Notes: generated by a model not told the origin, from the sequence alone. Positions 34,210 through 45,965 are shown, counted from the first letter of the stretch. The stretch: 64,000 nucleotides of DNA from Chlorocebus sabaeus (GCF_047675955.1 NC_132928.1:46184889-46248888); one strand, 5' to 3'. Numbers and translations are program-made.

Positions 34210-34534
34210 GGCCAGGTGCAGTGGCTCACACCTGTAATCCCAACACTGAGGAAGGCAAAGGTGGGTGGATCACCTGAGGTCAGAAGTTTGAGACCAGCCT
34301 GGCTAACACGGCGAAAGCCCCTCTCTACTAAAAACACAAAAATTAGCTGGATGTGATGGTGCACACCTGTAATCCCAGCTACCAGGGAGGCCGAGGCAGA
34401 AGAATTGCTTGAAACCAGGAGGCGGAGGTTGCAGTGAGCGCCACTGCACTCCAGTGGCAGAGACCACGCTACTGCACTCCAGCCTCCAGCCTGGGCAACA
34501 GAGCAAGACTCTGTCTCAAAAAAAAAAAAAAAAA
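34210..34534 (+). mobile_element. Alu with a duplicated 3' segment
   Basis: Starts 'ggccaggtgcagtggctcac' and ends in A17. Near its 3' end 'actgcactcca' occurs twice (about 34442 and 34471) with a 'gtggcagagaccac' insertion between, a local rearrangement. Confidence 0.88.
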
Positions 34535-36423
34535 GTCAAAAGTCCTATTAATGTTGTTAACTGATATCATAATGTGAAAATAAAGTTTATTGATGCTCAT
34601 TCTACAATTACCATAATTGCTCAACCACTGCCTGTGGAATGGAGTCAGGAAGAATCAATGCTTATTATAAAAATCTTAAAAAATTAATTTCAAAGAGTAT
34701 CCATATTTTACCTTTAAAAAACAATTTTTGAGACATTTAAATGATTTTATTATTCCCTTGCTTATAAAATGTTTTTACAAATACCATACTCCCTCAGTAA
34801 AAATGATGATTCCTTCTTTACTTCCTTACAGATCTGTTTTGACTTACCAATGTCTAGTTAAACCCTTGGGAATATATCACATGTATGTCATGTAACGAAA
34901 AAAGATTAGGAATCATTTTTCAAGATGACAAACCAATCTGTACAATGGCTATTATAAAAATGTACTGCAGAAGGTGGATGCCTTCCCCCTCCCCCCCACC
35001 AGAGCCAGCTGCACCACCTCCTTCCTACTCCCCCTACTTTAGTCATGTTCCCAGCTCTAGCTTCTATTCATGGCGGAAGGAAACGAGATTTGAATCAGAA
35101 ACAAAACTAAGGTTTTAAAACTGAATTATCCTTCAAAAATGGAAAGCAACCAGCATGTTATAGAATCTGTCCAAGAAATGATGGGAATCTGGGAATCCAA
35201 CAGAACAGAGTTGAAAGCAGTGACTCTGAAAAAACTGTTACCATATTTTCGTTAATATCCCACTAAACTGAGACTACTCAATTAACATGTAGAATCAAAT
35301 TATATATATATAATTTTATATGATTTTCACTTAATAATAACAAAACAATCTTTTCATCTTATAAAATCTTGATAAATACCAACCTATAATCGTTTCATGT
35401 TTCCATTCTACAGTTATGCCATAATTTAACTATTATTCTCTTGTAGAACATTGGTGTTGTTTCCAAATGTTAAGATTTGAATTATAATATCTGTTTCCTT
35501 AAGTGTGATTATTTCCCTCATTATTAAATATGCACTATCTATGGACAAAGGAAAAGGTATTGCAAAAAAAAAAAAAAAAAAAAACAATCCTGGTAACTTC
35601 TGTACTTGAAACAACTCTAAATAAAATGAAAGGACAACAAAAGAAACTAGTGAAAAATGTTATAAATGATGACCTTTTGGGAAAACAACAAAATGATGTC
35701 AACAGCATTTAAATTTTCACTTTAAACTTTCTAATGATTTCAATTTGAACAACTGGTCTTCAGGAAATAATACAATATTAGAGAAAATGCTTTATACAAA
35801 AAAATGCTCATCAAACTGTTAACAAGGAAAAGCTTACATTATGTTTATAAAACAGATACAAAAATGGATATATAGTGTGGTCTTAAGTATGTAAAAAAGT
35901 ACAAAAACACAAGAAGAGTATATATTAAAGTGGTAATTTATCCAGAATGGGAGGATTAATGAACTTTTTGGGACTTTGTGTAATTCACAAATTTCTTGAA
36001 ATTGGTATGCATTATTTTTACAATCATAAAAGAAAACAAACATACCTATTAATGTATCCATCTTTTCATTTAGTCTAGATATTTCTTTGAAGGTAAAGAT
36101 TCTAATTTCCCCCCATATCCTCAGAATCTAGTATTGTGCCTTACAAAGAGTAGCCTTTTGACAGCTACTTGTAAAATGAATTAATCTTTAACATCTGCTT
36201 TAAGGACCACTCCCTCTCTCCAGAAGCATCCCGATCTCTCCAAAAGTATCAACTTTTGGTTGCTGCTAAAAGTTGGCATAAATTCAAAAATAATTTTGAG
36301 ACTAAGAACCATACTGGAGTTCTTTCAAAAAAAAGAACTGTGATGAATGTTTTAGTCTAAGCAAAACATAAATAATCTCAGAAATGACAGTTATTTGAAT
36401 TGTTCCAACACAGGGATTCTTTT

Positions 36424-36653
36424 TTTTTGAGATAGGTCTTGCTCTGTTGCTCTGGCTGGAGTACAGTGGCACAATCACGGTTCACTGCAGCCTCAAACTC
36501 CTGGGCTCAAGTGATCCTCCTGCCTCAGCCTCTGGAGTAGCTGGGATTACAGGCAGGCACCACCACAACCTGCTTAAACTCCTGGGCTCAAGTGATCCTC
36601 CCACTTCGGCTTCCCAAAGTGTTGTGATTACAGGCCTGAGCCACTACACCCAG
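36424..36653 (-). mobile_element. AluJ with an internal deletion
   Basis: T-rich tail, 'gtcttgctctgttgctctgg', then directly from the right arm into 'aaactcctgggctcaagtga', which occurs twice. Flanked by CAGGGATTCTTT (36411) and CAGAGATTCTTT (36654). Confidence 0.85.
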
Positions 36654-37383
36654 CAGAGATTCTTTTTTCTTCATTCAAAGAGATGATAAAATCAAAATGA
36701 AGCCAAAATGTAGGCAGCAATGGTCAAGCAGTACTATAGTGAGAACTGGCCAAACATTTCTTTCAGTGCAAGATTCTCGAAACCCTGTCTTAACATTCGT
36801 TATAAAGATACTAATTTATGTACAAAAATTTTGTTAATTACAAATGCTATTACAAATGGATGAAATGGTAATTTTCTAACAGATGCTGCTTAAAGAAAAT
36901 TCCATGGTCAAAAATAAGATTTATTCTTTTACCTTGCCTGATTTAGAAGTTCTATCAGGACGTGACTAAGGAAAAAAAAATCTCTGGGGACAATGAATAA
37001 TAGCTTATTATTCAAACAGAGGAAACGCTACTCTACTTCTTAGTTTACTTCTTAGTTGAATAACATCTCAAAATCCAGATAAATTCCATTGTATAAATAA
37101 TACTATGAAAACTCACTTGATATTACAAATTTTGACTATTTCTTATCTGACACGACATAGCTATTATTTTAATGACTATAGCTATATCCACAAATTCACA
37201 TTTCCTCTAATACCACTTGTAACTGACTACTTCCACTGTTTCACTAAGGCTTTGTGCTCAATTATATCCCTTTTCTATTCATACAGTTAAACTTCCAACC
37301 TTTAAGCTAAACATCAACCTTTTTAAAAGCATAGCGTTTTTTTTTTTAAAGGTCTTATGGACATTTGCATTAAGATTATAGGT

Positions 37384-37664
37384 TGGGCAAGTGACTCAGG
37401 TATGTAATTCCAGCACTTTGGTAGGTAGATTACTTGAGCCCAGGAATTCAAGCCTCGCACGGGAAACATACTGAGACTCCATCGCTACAAAAAATACAAA
37501 AATTAGTCAGGTGTGTTGGCGTGCACCTTCATCCCAGCTACTGGGGAAGGGTGAGGTGAGAGGATCACTTGAGCCAGGGAGGTTGAGGCTGCAGGAGGCC
37601 ATGATGGCACCACTGCACTCCAGCCTGGGGTGACAAAGTGAGATTCTGTCTCCAAAAAAGAAAA
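37384..37664 (+). mobile_element. AluJ, diverged
   Basis: 'gggcaagtgactcaggtatg' to 'agattctgtctccaaaaaag'. Flanks AAGATTATAGGT and AGCTTATAGGTG. It ends about 130 nt from the donor side of the exon at 37798. Confidence 0.85.
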
Positions 37665-37797
37665 GCTTATAGGTGGATCAATCCCTGGATGGCCCACATA
37701 GTGGTTACAAGAATTGTCTACATGCATTAAGACGTGTACAAAGAGCAGAATATTTGCCACTAATAGTAAGAAAACTGGTATACAACACAGAACTCAC

Positions 37798-37930
37798 CTG
37801 GGTATAGAAGCCACTAGCTGCCTCTAGGAACAGAGAAAGGTTTGCCTGAACTTCACTTCGATTCGGATTTGCTCGATTCTTTGCCTGGCCTTGTAGTGTT
37901 GTGATCTGATTCTTAAAGGCGTGATTCCAG
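37798..37930 (-). CDS. SMG7: SMG7 exon, residues 60-104, carrying Lys66
   Basis: A 133-nt exon. Its first base completes Leu60, and it ends with CAG before GTGAGTT. The product begins WNHAFKNQITTLQGQAKNRA and ends LEAASGFYTQ. The first lysine, Lys66, is one of the two residues known to contact phosphoserine in SMG7; its partner Arg163 is encoded at 27286-27357. It is intact and strongly matching. Confidence 0.97.
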
Positions 37931-39626
37931 CTGAAAACAAAATGTAATTCTATTTGGTATAGCAGTGACTCACTGGGCAGACACTGGTCCCCCTGAGAAC
38001 AAGAAAGAACTGTCTGTTATAATTATACCACACTAGACAGTAAACCTGCATTAAAGTTATTCATTTATTTAAATAACTTTATGCTTCCCTTTGAACAGGA
38101 CTAGACATGCAGTAGAATCCAACTGACCTTAGTAAACACTTACCAAATGTTCGAATAATCAGATTGTGGCTTCAGCTATTAATCTTTTAGAACTACTAGA
38201 GTTTATTTAGGAATCCCGGTAGAAAATCAGAACAATGGTGGCAAGATCAAAGTAAAAATAAGGTATTAACAAATTTCTACATATAGTGCCAAATGTGATG
38301 GACTATACCCTAACAAGTGACATGTATATGGGGGCGGGGGTCTGTAAATAGTAAGCCATATCTCTTACTTCCCCAAAAGTTATTCCCCAGAACGTTCAGT
38401 TTCACTGCTATTTAACAGTTTTGCTTATTTCTCTTGTGATTAACATTAAGAGGTTGAAATACAAGCCACATTTCAAATTTGGTTATTTAAAATAAGAAAC
38501 AATATAATGCTGAAATATGGCATACCAAAATCCTGTTATAAAATGCTTTTCATTAATCTAGTTATATATGGCATCAGTTTAAGTCCAGTTATGATGAATA
38601 CAGTCACTCTCTAACCTGGAAACCATAGTGGGGAATAAAAAACTAGAACAAAGGGAAGACATTACTGGCCTGATTAAAGGAAACAAACACAGATAGGAGG
38701 TTTACAACCTATCTGGAAAGTACCTAATTCTCTATCAACATCAGCTTCTGAGGTTCTAGAACACTAGGTTTTTTAATGATTTGGGAAGACAATCACTTCC
38801 CTCAGCATTTCTGATGACATCTTATCCTTGACTCTAACATCACAGGATAAGGATTTTGATGGTCATGATTCAGCTGTATTACTAGACTTCCTAAAAATAT
38901 AAAGTATCTAAGACAGATGTAAATGATAGAAAAAACTAATCTTCACCAACATTTAGGGTAATGGACATTAGTAGACAAAGTACTCTTAACTGATTTTTAA
39001 ATTTCTATCAGGCTAATGTCCCTGTTCCAACTTATAAGGCAAAGCCTTCCACAAAAGACAATTACTCACTTGGGAATCTGGTTATCTGCCATTTTGCCCC
39101 TCATAGAAAGAACAAGTGGAAAAGTCTAAACACACAAAATCTTTCATTTTACTGGGGGTGTTGGGGGGTGGGAAATACTACCAACTTAATTAAAAGGAGG
39201 AACTTTTTCTTACAATGCAAATACATTTTCCTGACAGAGAAATTACAGAATCATGTTTACCAAAGAAAGATTTTTCTAAAGCCTACTCTTGAATTTTTTT
39301 TTTAAATCAGGGCTTAATTATAAGACTGACCACAGACAATCCAAACACTCTCAGTATTTGAAATAGATATATTTGCTTTTTTGGACAGGCCCTAAAAGAG
39401 CTGCCCTAATGACCTTAATAGGATTCAACTCTAAATGTTTCTCTTCTTACCTCCAAAGACTGTATTTGAAATAATATCAATGGCCAAATATCAAAAATAC
39501 TAGAATTTCTTTCCACTGAAAAAGCTTATTCTGCAACAGGTTGAAAAACAACCAACCAAACTGTTTTAAAGTCTTGGTGAAATTCTTGATCTTACAGGGA
39601 CTTCCCAAATGATAGGTAATACTTAC
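37931..39626. other. 1.7-kb SMG7 intron, no recognised repeats
   Basis: A/T-rich, unique-looking sequence with a G-rich spot (GGGGGCGGGGG at about 38330-38340). No Alu or LINE. Confidence 0.65.
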
Positions 39627-39744
39627 AGATCCTGTTCTACTTTCTTGTCTAAAGCGTATTCCAAATCAGTAACTAGCATTTTCTGGTACAGGTCCTGCAG
39701 AGCCTGCCTGGATGTCCAGACTTCAGCTGGACCCAGCTTAGAAT
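39627..39744 (-). CDS. SMG7: SMG7 exon, residues 21-60
   Basis: A 118-nt exon. Its first two bases complete Asp21, and its last two (CT before GTAAG) start Leu60. The product begins SKLGPAEVWTSRQALQDLYQ and ends LDKKVEQD. These are early helices of the 14-3-3-like domain. Confidence 0.97.
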
Positions 39745-41540
39745 CTGAGTAACAAAAACAAAAACATAAGAGTAGATAGATAAACCCCAACAATAAAACC
39801 ATTATACCACACCAGTGACTCCTTCCTGCTCCATCCCCAAGGCAAAATCTGCTCTAAATATATTCCATAGAACGCTGCAGAAGTTTTATACCATTATATT
39901 TCAAATGACTTTCACCTTTTGACTAACGACTAAGTCTGGTTTACAATGCTTCTGTTTTTAGTTTTGAAGTAACATCATGAAAAGGGCTTTAAAAAAAAAA
40001 AAAAAAAAGGTTTGCCCTTCGCTTTTGGTTTGTATTTCTGCCTTTTCACCTAACAAGAAACTATATGCCTCACAGTAAGCCACCTCATTTGAAGTAACGG
40101 ACTGCCACGTTGGTCTGTTTACTCTCATACTGTATCTCTTTGTCTAACGCAACTGTTTCTTTTTTTTTTTTTTTTTTTTTTTGAGAACTCCCACAAATGT
40201 CATTACAGAATTCTCACATCAGCTGACTATCAGCAGTTGCTTTGGTATTCTGCTGTTACTCCTCTCTCAATATACTGACTGCATAAGCCATGACAGTATT
40301 ATTTTAATGAGTGGTAGACTGTTTTGCAAGACACTTTTGTGAGCAATCCACATTAGTCATTTAACATAAACGAAGACTTAGAAGACTGGGATTAAACTGC
40401 TAAAGAGGTCAGATGAGAGACTGGGTGTAGAATGTAATCAGAAAGTCAGTCTATGACTACACATAATACAAAATTGGGGCCCTGCTGTCTGCCAGAGTCA
40501 TGCAAAGCACCTTAACCTTTGCGATCACTGGGATTATGATTGCAACAACTGACAGTAAGCTCCCTCAGTAGGTGAACTGAATAATGGACTTTTAAATTAT
40601 GTATTTTCCATAACTAGCTGGGCTATCTGGTTTTGCTGCTACACAATGGCATAATCATCACTCTTCTTTAGGTTTGCTATTAGTATCTACAGCCAACACA
40701 ATCCTATTTTGCAAAGAGAATCTCCTGGATTTGAGTTAATGCTCCTAAGAGTTTACAGGCTAGTAAGAATAGAGTTTAGTATCAGCTCCTCATCCTTAGT
40801 TAAATTGTTAATCACTAAATAATAGATTTAGTCAACCCTGCTTTAATTCACTTATGGCAAGAAAAAGAAGTGTAAAAGATTACTAATTCTCATCTATCAA
40901 GACCGTCATTCAAATGAGTAGACTTGTTATCTTAAAGTTTCTGGGCAGCCAAAGGTCCCCTACAAAGGTCACACCCTAAGACTATTTACTAAGGTTGTTC
41001 AATATCTAAGAAAAGGTAAATGGTACAGATAGCTTGATATTGCTTCATGTTCTGTTTTCATCACACAACAGATTATGTTTTCAATGCCAATTCAAGAGCA
41101 TAATACAGTAACTCAGAACAAACACTGATATACACAATATAGATGATGATAAATCTGTTAATAATGGAAAGAACTGAGTAGCAGCTATTACTGAGTAAAT
41201 ATATAAGCTATCTACCCCCCAACACACTTATCCTTGAACAAGATGGCATGAGATTATCCATGAACTCTTAGGACATTAGCCTAAATGACTCTAGAGTTGA
41301 CAAAAAAATATTTCAATAGTCCTTTTCCTCTTTGTAAATCTTGGCAGGTATGCTGTTTAATTCTTTTTTTGTGAATTTCATTGCAGAACTAAATTACTCA
41401 AAAATTAGAGTAAGATTCACTAGTACATATTCCTCTTATTACATTTTAGGATGGCATATGCTGTTATGGAGGGCATACTGATAAGTATATGGTGATTACA
41501 ACGTATTTCCTAATTTTGTATTTAAATAATTTACTCCTTT

Positions 41541-41826
41541 TTTTTTTGAGACAGAGTCTTTCTGTCACCCAGGCTGGAGTGCGGGGGTGTGATCTCTGCT
41601 CACTGCAACCTCCACCTCCCCGGTTCAAGTGATTCTCCTGCCTCAGTCTCCAGAGTAGCTGGGATTGCAGGTGCATGCCACCACGCCCAGCTAATTTTTG
41701 TATTTTTGATAGAGATGGGGTTTCACTATGTTGGCCAGACTGGTCTCGAACTCTTGGCCTCAGGTGATCCACTCGCCTGGGCTTCCAAAAGTGCTGGGAT
41801 TACAGGCGTGAGCCACCACACCATGC
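41541..41826 (-). mobile_element. AluS, left member of an inverted pair
   Basis: T-rich tail, 'gagacagagtctttctgtca' to 'gtgagccaccacaccatgcc'. Flanks TTTACTCCTTT and TCTACTCCTTT. Confidence 0.9.
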
Positions 41827-41904
41827 CTCATCTACTCCTTTCAATGGCTAAGTCTGGCAGTTATTCTTCCAAAAGACCTCAGTCATTATTTAAAACAACA
41901 AAGA

Positions 41905-42196
41905 TGGCCAGGGGCAGTGGCTCACACCTGTAATCCCAGCACTATGGGAGGCTGAGGCAGGAGGATCATGAAGTCAGGAGTTCGAGATTAGCCTAACCAA
42001 CATGGTGTAACCTCGTCTCTACCAAAAATACAAAAATTAGCCAGATGTAGTGGCATGCACCTGTAATCCCAGCTACTCAGGAGGCTGAGGCAGGAGAATC
42101 GCTTGAACCAGGGAGGCGGAGGTTACAGTGAGCTGAGATTGCACCACTGCATTCCAGCCTGGGTGACAGAGCAAGACTCTATCTCACAAAAAAAAA
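41905..42196 (+). mobile_element. AluS, right member of an inverted pair
   Basis: 'ggccaggggcagtggctcac' to an A10 tail. Flanks AACAACAAAGAT and AGTAACAAAGAT form a near-perfect duplication. Confidence 0.92.
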
Positions 42197-42701
42197 GTAA
42201 CAAAGATATGGGAGAAAAGAAAGGCAGCAAGGTAGCTCACTCAATTTCAAGGACTTTCAGAAGAATTTTTCTATAAATATTTTTTCTGAAGATTTACCTA
42301 CTAAAGTTTGGTTAATTATCAAGAGGAAAAAAAAATATTTTCCCAGAAAGATATGAGCCTAACACTGTAAGATATTTTGGTTTATATAGGGTATGTTATT
42401 TTTTCTGTATGTCTTAAATCGTTAATAAAAAGTTTCATAAAAATTAAGTGATTATATAAACTAAATTAGGTAACATTCAATTCAGTATACCATATATTAA
42501 TATTATATGCCATTTCCAACAATTACTTAAGCAAGAATTCAAACTATATAAACAATAAATATTTAAAGCAGATAGTAAATGATCATCCCTTTTGGCAACT
42601 AAGATAGGATTTAGTGCTGTGCATAATATAAGAAAGAGGATGTCCTTCCATTAATTTAATGTACAAAATATGTGGTAAAAAAGAAATAAGCCAGCCAATA
42701 C

Positions 42702-42733
42702 CTGTCATGTCAGCCTTCAGGACTTCTGCCTGC
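42702..42733 (-). CDS. SMG7: SMG7 small exon, residues 10-21
   Basis: A 32-nt exon. Its first base (G) completes Arg10, then Q A E V L K A D M T, and the last base starts Asp21 before GTATT. The acceptor TATCTAG is preceded by a pyrimidine tract with thirteen consecutive T (A13 at 42742-42754 on the plus strand). Because 32 is not a multiple of three, skipping would shift the frame at codon 10. It is the first exon visible; the initiator exon (about ten codons) lies beyond 64000. Confidence 0.93.
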
Positions 42734-43299
42734 CTAGATAGAAAAAAAAAAAAAGAAAAAGAGTATCAGTTAGAAACAAACGAGGCCTAACTAACATATA
42801 AATAACACTAAAAGTTAGGTGAAATAATATACTACAATAAGGATATACAGCAGCTATATTTATGGCACTGCAAATAGCATCCCTACTTTAACATCAGGGT
42901 AGCACAAGGTCTTGGCAAATTAATGCCAACACTTAAAAAGTTTAAGGACCCTTAGGGACCTCTTCTGCTAAGTAGAGTCCACCTTCTTGCTGTTTTCCTC
43001 CAAATGTGATTTACTTCAGATAATATTCAATGACATTAAATTTTTAAAAATTCTCTCCATGCTGCCAAAAAATCCTACTACATTTCTCAATTCACTCCTC
43101 ACCACAACTATTTCAAATTTCCCCTCTTCTCAAGCTACTGATTCCTATACCCCTTCCTCACCTCCAAGTGACATTTCATACCTCAGGGAAAACAATTCCC
43201 ACTTACTAAATATGTACATTTATACAGCCTGCTTCTTACTTTCTTTTGTTAAAACACTAGAGGTAGTGCACCTCTTAATATTTAAGAACAATAATTCCA

Positions 43300-44345
43300 C
43301 TTAGGTATGTTCTTGCTAACCCTTCTTAAGGACTGTTCCTTTGATTTACCCCTTCCCTTGCACCAATTTTGAGACTTCCCTCACTTCATTTGGATCTTTC
43401 CTTCTCTTCAGCATTTTAACATGTCCAAGTATCTCACACATTTTAAAAACCTTCGGCCCCATGTTCCCCTCTAGCTGCTGCCTTTTTTTCCCCTCTCAAA
43501 TTCTTCAAGAATTGCTTGTGTTCAAGAGGTACAAAACTGAACTCAAGACCCATTCCCATCCCCTACCTCTAGTTCTCTTTCTAATGTTTTTTCATCTTAG
43601 CAAATGCATCATAGCTTTCCAATTGTGGAAGGAAGAAACCTGGAAGTCCTCCATGACAACTTTCTCTCAAACTTCTAACATCTATCAACTCCAAAAGATG
43701 TTATCTACTAACTATATCTTGAATCTGTTGATTTCCCTTCATTTCTTCTTCAGCCACTCTCATTCAAGAACCATCCCTTGACTTTGTTTCCTCCACTTCA
43801 CTCTTGCCCTATTTCATTCTGTTCTCCCAACAGCTGTCAGAGGGATCTTTTAAAAATGCAAATCTGATCTACCAGTTGTCCCTTTAAAACACTTTAATGA
43901 CTTCCCACTACTCTGAGGTTAAGAACAAAACCTAAACTGTCCTACAACATTCGACAGTCTCTGAACTCTATTTTCACTACTCTTCACTCCTTGATCTCCG
44001 GGCTCATTTCTGGACTTCTGGACTGGACTTCTAGTTTCTCCAGTATACCCTGCTTCTTTCACACTAGAGGTCTTTATAAAAGACTCTGCTAGCAACACCT
44101 CTTCCCCCTTTGTCTGCTTAATTACCACTCATCTTTTACCTCAGTCAGCACATTACTGCTTCAGAAAGCCCTACCTGAACTCCATCTAGATTAAGGATAT
44201 TCCTATTTTATGCTCTCACAGCACTTCTAGTTTTTCTTCATATTACATATTACAGATTTTTAAGAATGCTTATCACAACTCCTTGTCTACTAGCACAGCA
44301 CCTTGCACCCAACAGACACTCAATATTTTTAATGAGAGGAAGAGT
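43300..44345 (+). mobile_element. L2 LINE fragment
   Basis: 'gggatcttttaaaaatgcaa' followed by 'atgacttcccactactctga', 'gtacctgaac'-like text and a 3' end 'tagcacagcaccttgcaccc' plus 'actcaatatttttaatga' follow the L2 3' order. The 43341-43781 open frame lies in this or adjacent pyrimidine-rich sequence and is not supported as a gene. Confidence 0.75.
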
Positions 44346-44400
44346 ATAAATCAGACTCATATACTCTATTTAAGAAGGTAGGTATATAAACTTAAGAGAG

Positions 44401-44530
44401 ATTTTTTTTGAGAGAGATTGGGCCTTGCTATGTTGCCCAGGATGGTCTTCAACTCCTGAGCTCAAGAGATCCTCCTGCCTCAGCCTCCAAAGTAGCTGGG
44501 ATTATAGGTGCATGCCACCATGCCAGGCTG
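44401..44530 (-). mobile_element. Free Alu monomer (FLAM/FRAM-like)
   Basis: A single Alu arm: T-rich tail, 'gccttgctatgttgcccagg' to 'gcatgccaccatgccaggct', about 130 nt, flanked by GAGATTT on both sides. It has no second arm. Confidence 0.75.
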
Positions 44531-44649
44531 AGATTTCCATTTTTAAAAATGAACTTTTAGCATGAGAGCTAGAGAATATTAAGGTTTTAAAATTTTTACT
44601 GTTTAAATATTGTTTTATATAATTTATTAAGTATTTAATGTCAATTGTA

Positions 44650-44729
44650 TTAGGTTGATGTAAAAGTAATCGTGGTTTTTGCCATCTTTTAACATGGCAA
44701 AAACCACGATTACTTTTGCACCAACCTAA
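44650..44729. mobile_element. MADE1 (mariner-derived MITE), miR-548-type hairpin
   Basis: Exactly 80 bp between TA dinucleotides (44648-44649 and 44730-44731), the mariner target duplication. It starts TTAGGTTGATG and ends CACCAACCTAA, and folds into a nearly perfect inverted repeat. The arms pair with only a few mismatches outside the loop, and both carry the same central CG/CG (AATCGTGG with CCACGATT). MADE1 is the known source of the primate miR-548 family. The 5' arm at 44662-44683 and the 3' arm at 44698-44720 align with the positions of miR-548 5p and 3p products. Expression is not shown by sequence. Confidence 0.96.
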
Positions 44730-45879
44730 TAAATTTAAGTTTCATTAAAATGCAAAGCAAATCCTTTCATTCTCTTAGTCTTTAAAAGATATTTACATCT
44801 TTTCAAAAATTAAGCTTTCAAACAACAGAATCACAACGTAGTGCTAAGGAGGTAACCATAAGCCCTATGAGAACTACCAACATAAATGAAGAACACTAAA
44901 CAAATAGCCACACTTAGTCGTAAAATGTAACATCACATCAAATTCCATTATCCATACAGCCTGACTTCACTCTTCACTTCAGATGTTAACTTTTGCCATT
45001 TAAAAAAATACACATTTGCAAAACTGTTGGCTTATGCCTTTAAAACCTAAGATTATACAATTTAATAAAGCATACCATGTACCCCATCCTACCAATGTCG
45101 TAACTGTCGCTCCTCCCCTGAAAAATCCTATTGGAGAGTACTAATTTATAAACCTTTTAGTGAGAAAGCTAGGGTTAATTATGCACCTTTACTAGATTCA
45201 ATGAATGACCTTTCATTTTGTCCCTGAGTTGTGAAGTTACAAAGCATATATTTTACTATGCTTCCCTATGTTAGCTAAAAATTCATACTCAAGTATATGC
45301 AGGATATATACTTAGGATCATGTATCTAAAGGTTGTTTTCTCATTCCAAACATGATTTGTTTTGTAAAGATGAACAAGTAACATTTCAGTATGCTAATAT
45401 CCACCTAATGATGTTACCAACTTCCAGTCAAAGATTATATGGGGTATATAATATAAATGTAATTTACAAATAATCTGCTTTTCTTACAAGCTGTCAGGTG
45501 ATGAACTATAGTTCTTGCAGACTCTGGAGCAGGCTCCCATCGATAAACAAAGATCTAAAATTTTACTCCGTATTTTTACCATGCTATAATTTGTCCAAGA
45601 AAAACTGTAAAACTAAAAAGTCAAGCACTAATAGAAATATAAAAATGTCACAAAAACTGACATAAACGTTAAAATATTTTGAAATTCCAGCTTTGATTCC
45701 TCAGTATGACAAGGGTAGAGGTGCTCATTTCTATGCAGTTCTATCCTAGGTTCTGAAAGAAGCACAAGTTAATTACTTTTATTACCTTCCTAATAATGAC
45801 AATTATTAGCTTTCTTTTTAAAAACAACTTTGCTAAACTGAACTGATAAAGATAGCTAAATGGAAAATATAACAACCCT

Positions 45880-45965
45880 ATGGAATAGCTAGAATTATTC
45901 CTGTTTTATAAATGGAAAAACTGAAGCTCCGAGATATAAAATAATTCTTCCAGTCACAAAGCAGT
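45880..45965 (+). mobile_element. MIR core fragment
   Basis: 'ttcctgttttataaatggaa' then 'aaactgaagctccgagatat' is the conserved MIR core. Confidence 0.55.

Larger units (their letters stand above)
28734..37797. other. 9-kb Alu- and L2-rich SMG7 intron
   Basis: In plus-strand order: Alu 28876-29173, possible old L2 tract 29600-30130, MIR 30480-30640, AluJ 30872-31226, TA/CA repeat 31301-31350, AluYR 31891-32193, MIR 32215-32330, partial Alu 32627-32845, L2 33130-34150 split by an AluJ, Alu 34210-34534, A24 run near 35561, AluJ 36424-36653, AluJ 37384-37664. No exon is visible. Confidence 0.7.
39745..42701. other. 3-kb SMG7 intron with an inverted Alu pair
   Basis: It contains A18 (39991-40008), T22 ending at 40182, about 1.3 kb of unassigned sequence, then a minus-strand Alu (41541-41826) and a plus-strand Alu (41905-42196) 78 nt apart, and A/T-rich sequence to the exon. 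Confidence 0.7.
1125..42733 (-). other. SMG7: SMG7 gene body (17 internal coding exons; both ends outside the window)
   Basis: SMG7 is a cytoplasmic nonsense-mediated decay factor. Its N-terminal 14-3-3-like domain binds phosphorylated UPF1, it pairs with SMG5, and its C-terminal arm recruits CCR4-NOT (POP2) to deadenylate the target mRNA; this is known from the family. In the sequence I traced 17 exons with GT-AG borders. Their lengths sum to 2,863 nt, exactly one codon-completing base plus 954 codons (residues 11-964), with no stop or frame break. If the off-window first exon supplies ten residues, as in human SMG7, Lys66 and Arg163 fall exactly where the phosphoserine-binding residues are described. 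The first exon and promoter lie past 64000, and roughly 170 C-terminal residues plus the 3' UTR lie before position 1. It reads as an intact, expressed ortholog. Identification is from recalled protein sequence, not a search. Confidence 0.97.

Noticed and set aside
40161..40260. Poly(T) run followed by 'gagaactcccacaaatgtca', a possible processed pseudogene tail on the minus strand
   Set aside because: No AATAAA-like signal at the expected distance, no target-site duplication found and no recognisable gene sequence; treated as a simple T-run.
43341..43781. 146-codon plus-strand open frame
   Set aside because: It lies in pyrimidine-rich L2-like sequence, with no domain, splice context or promoter.
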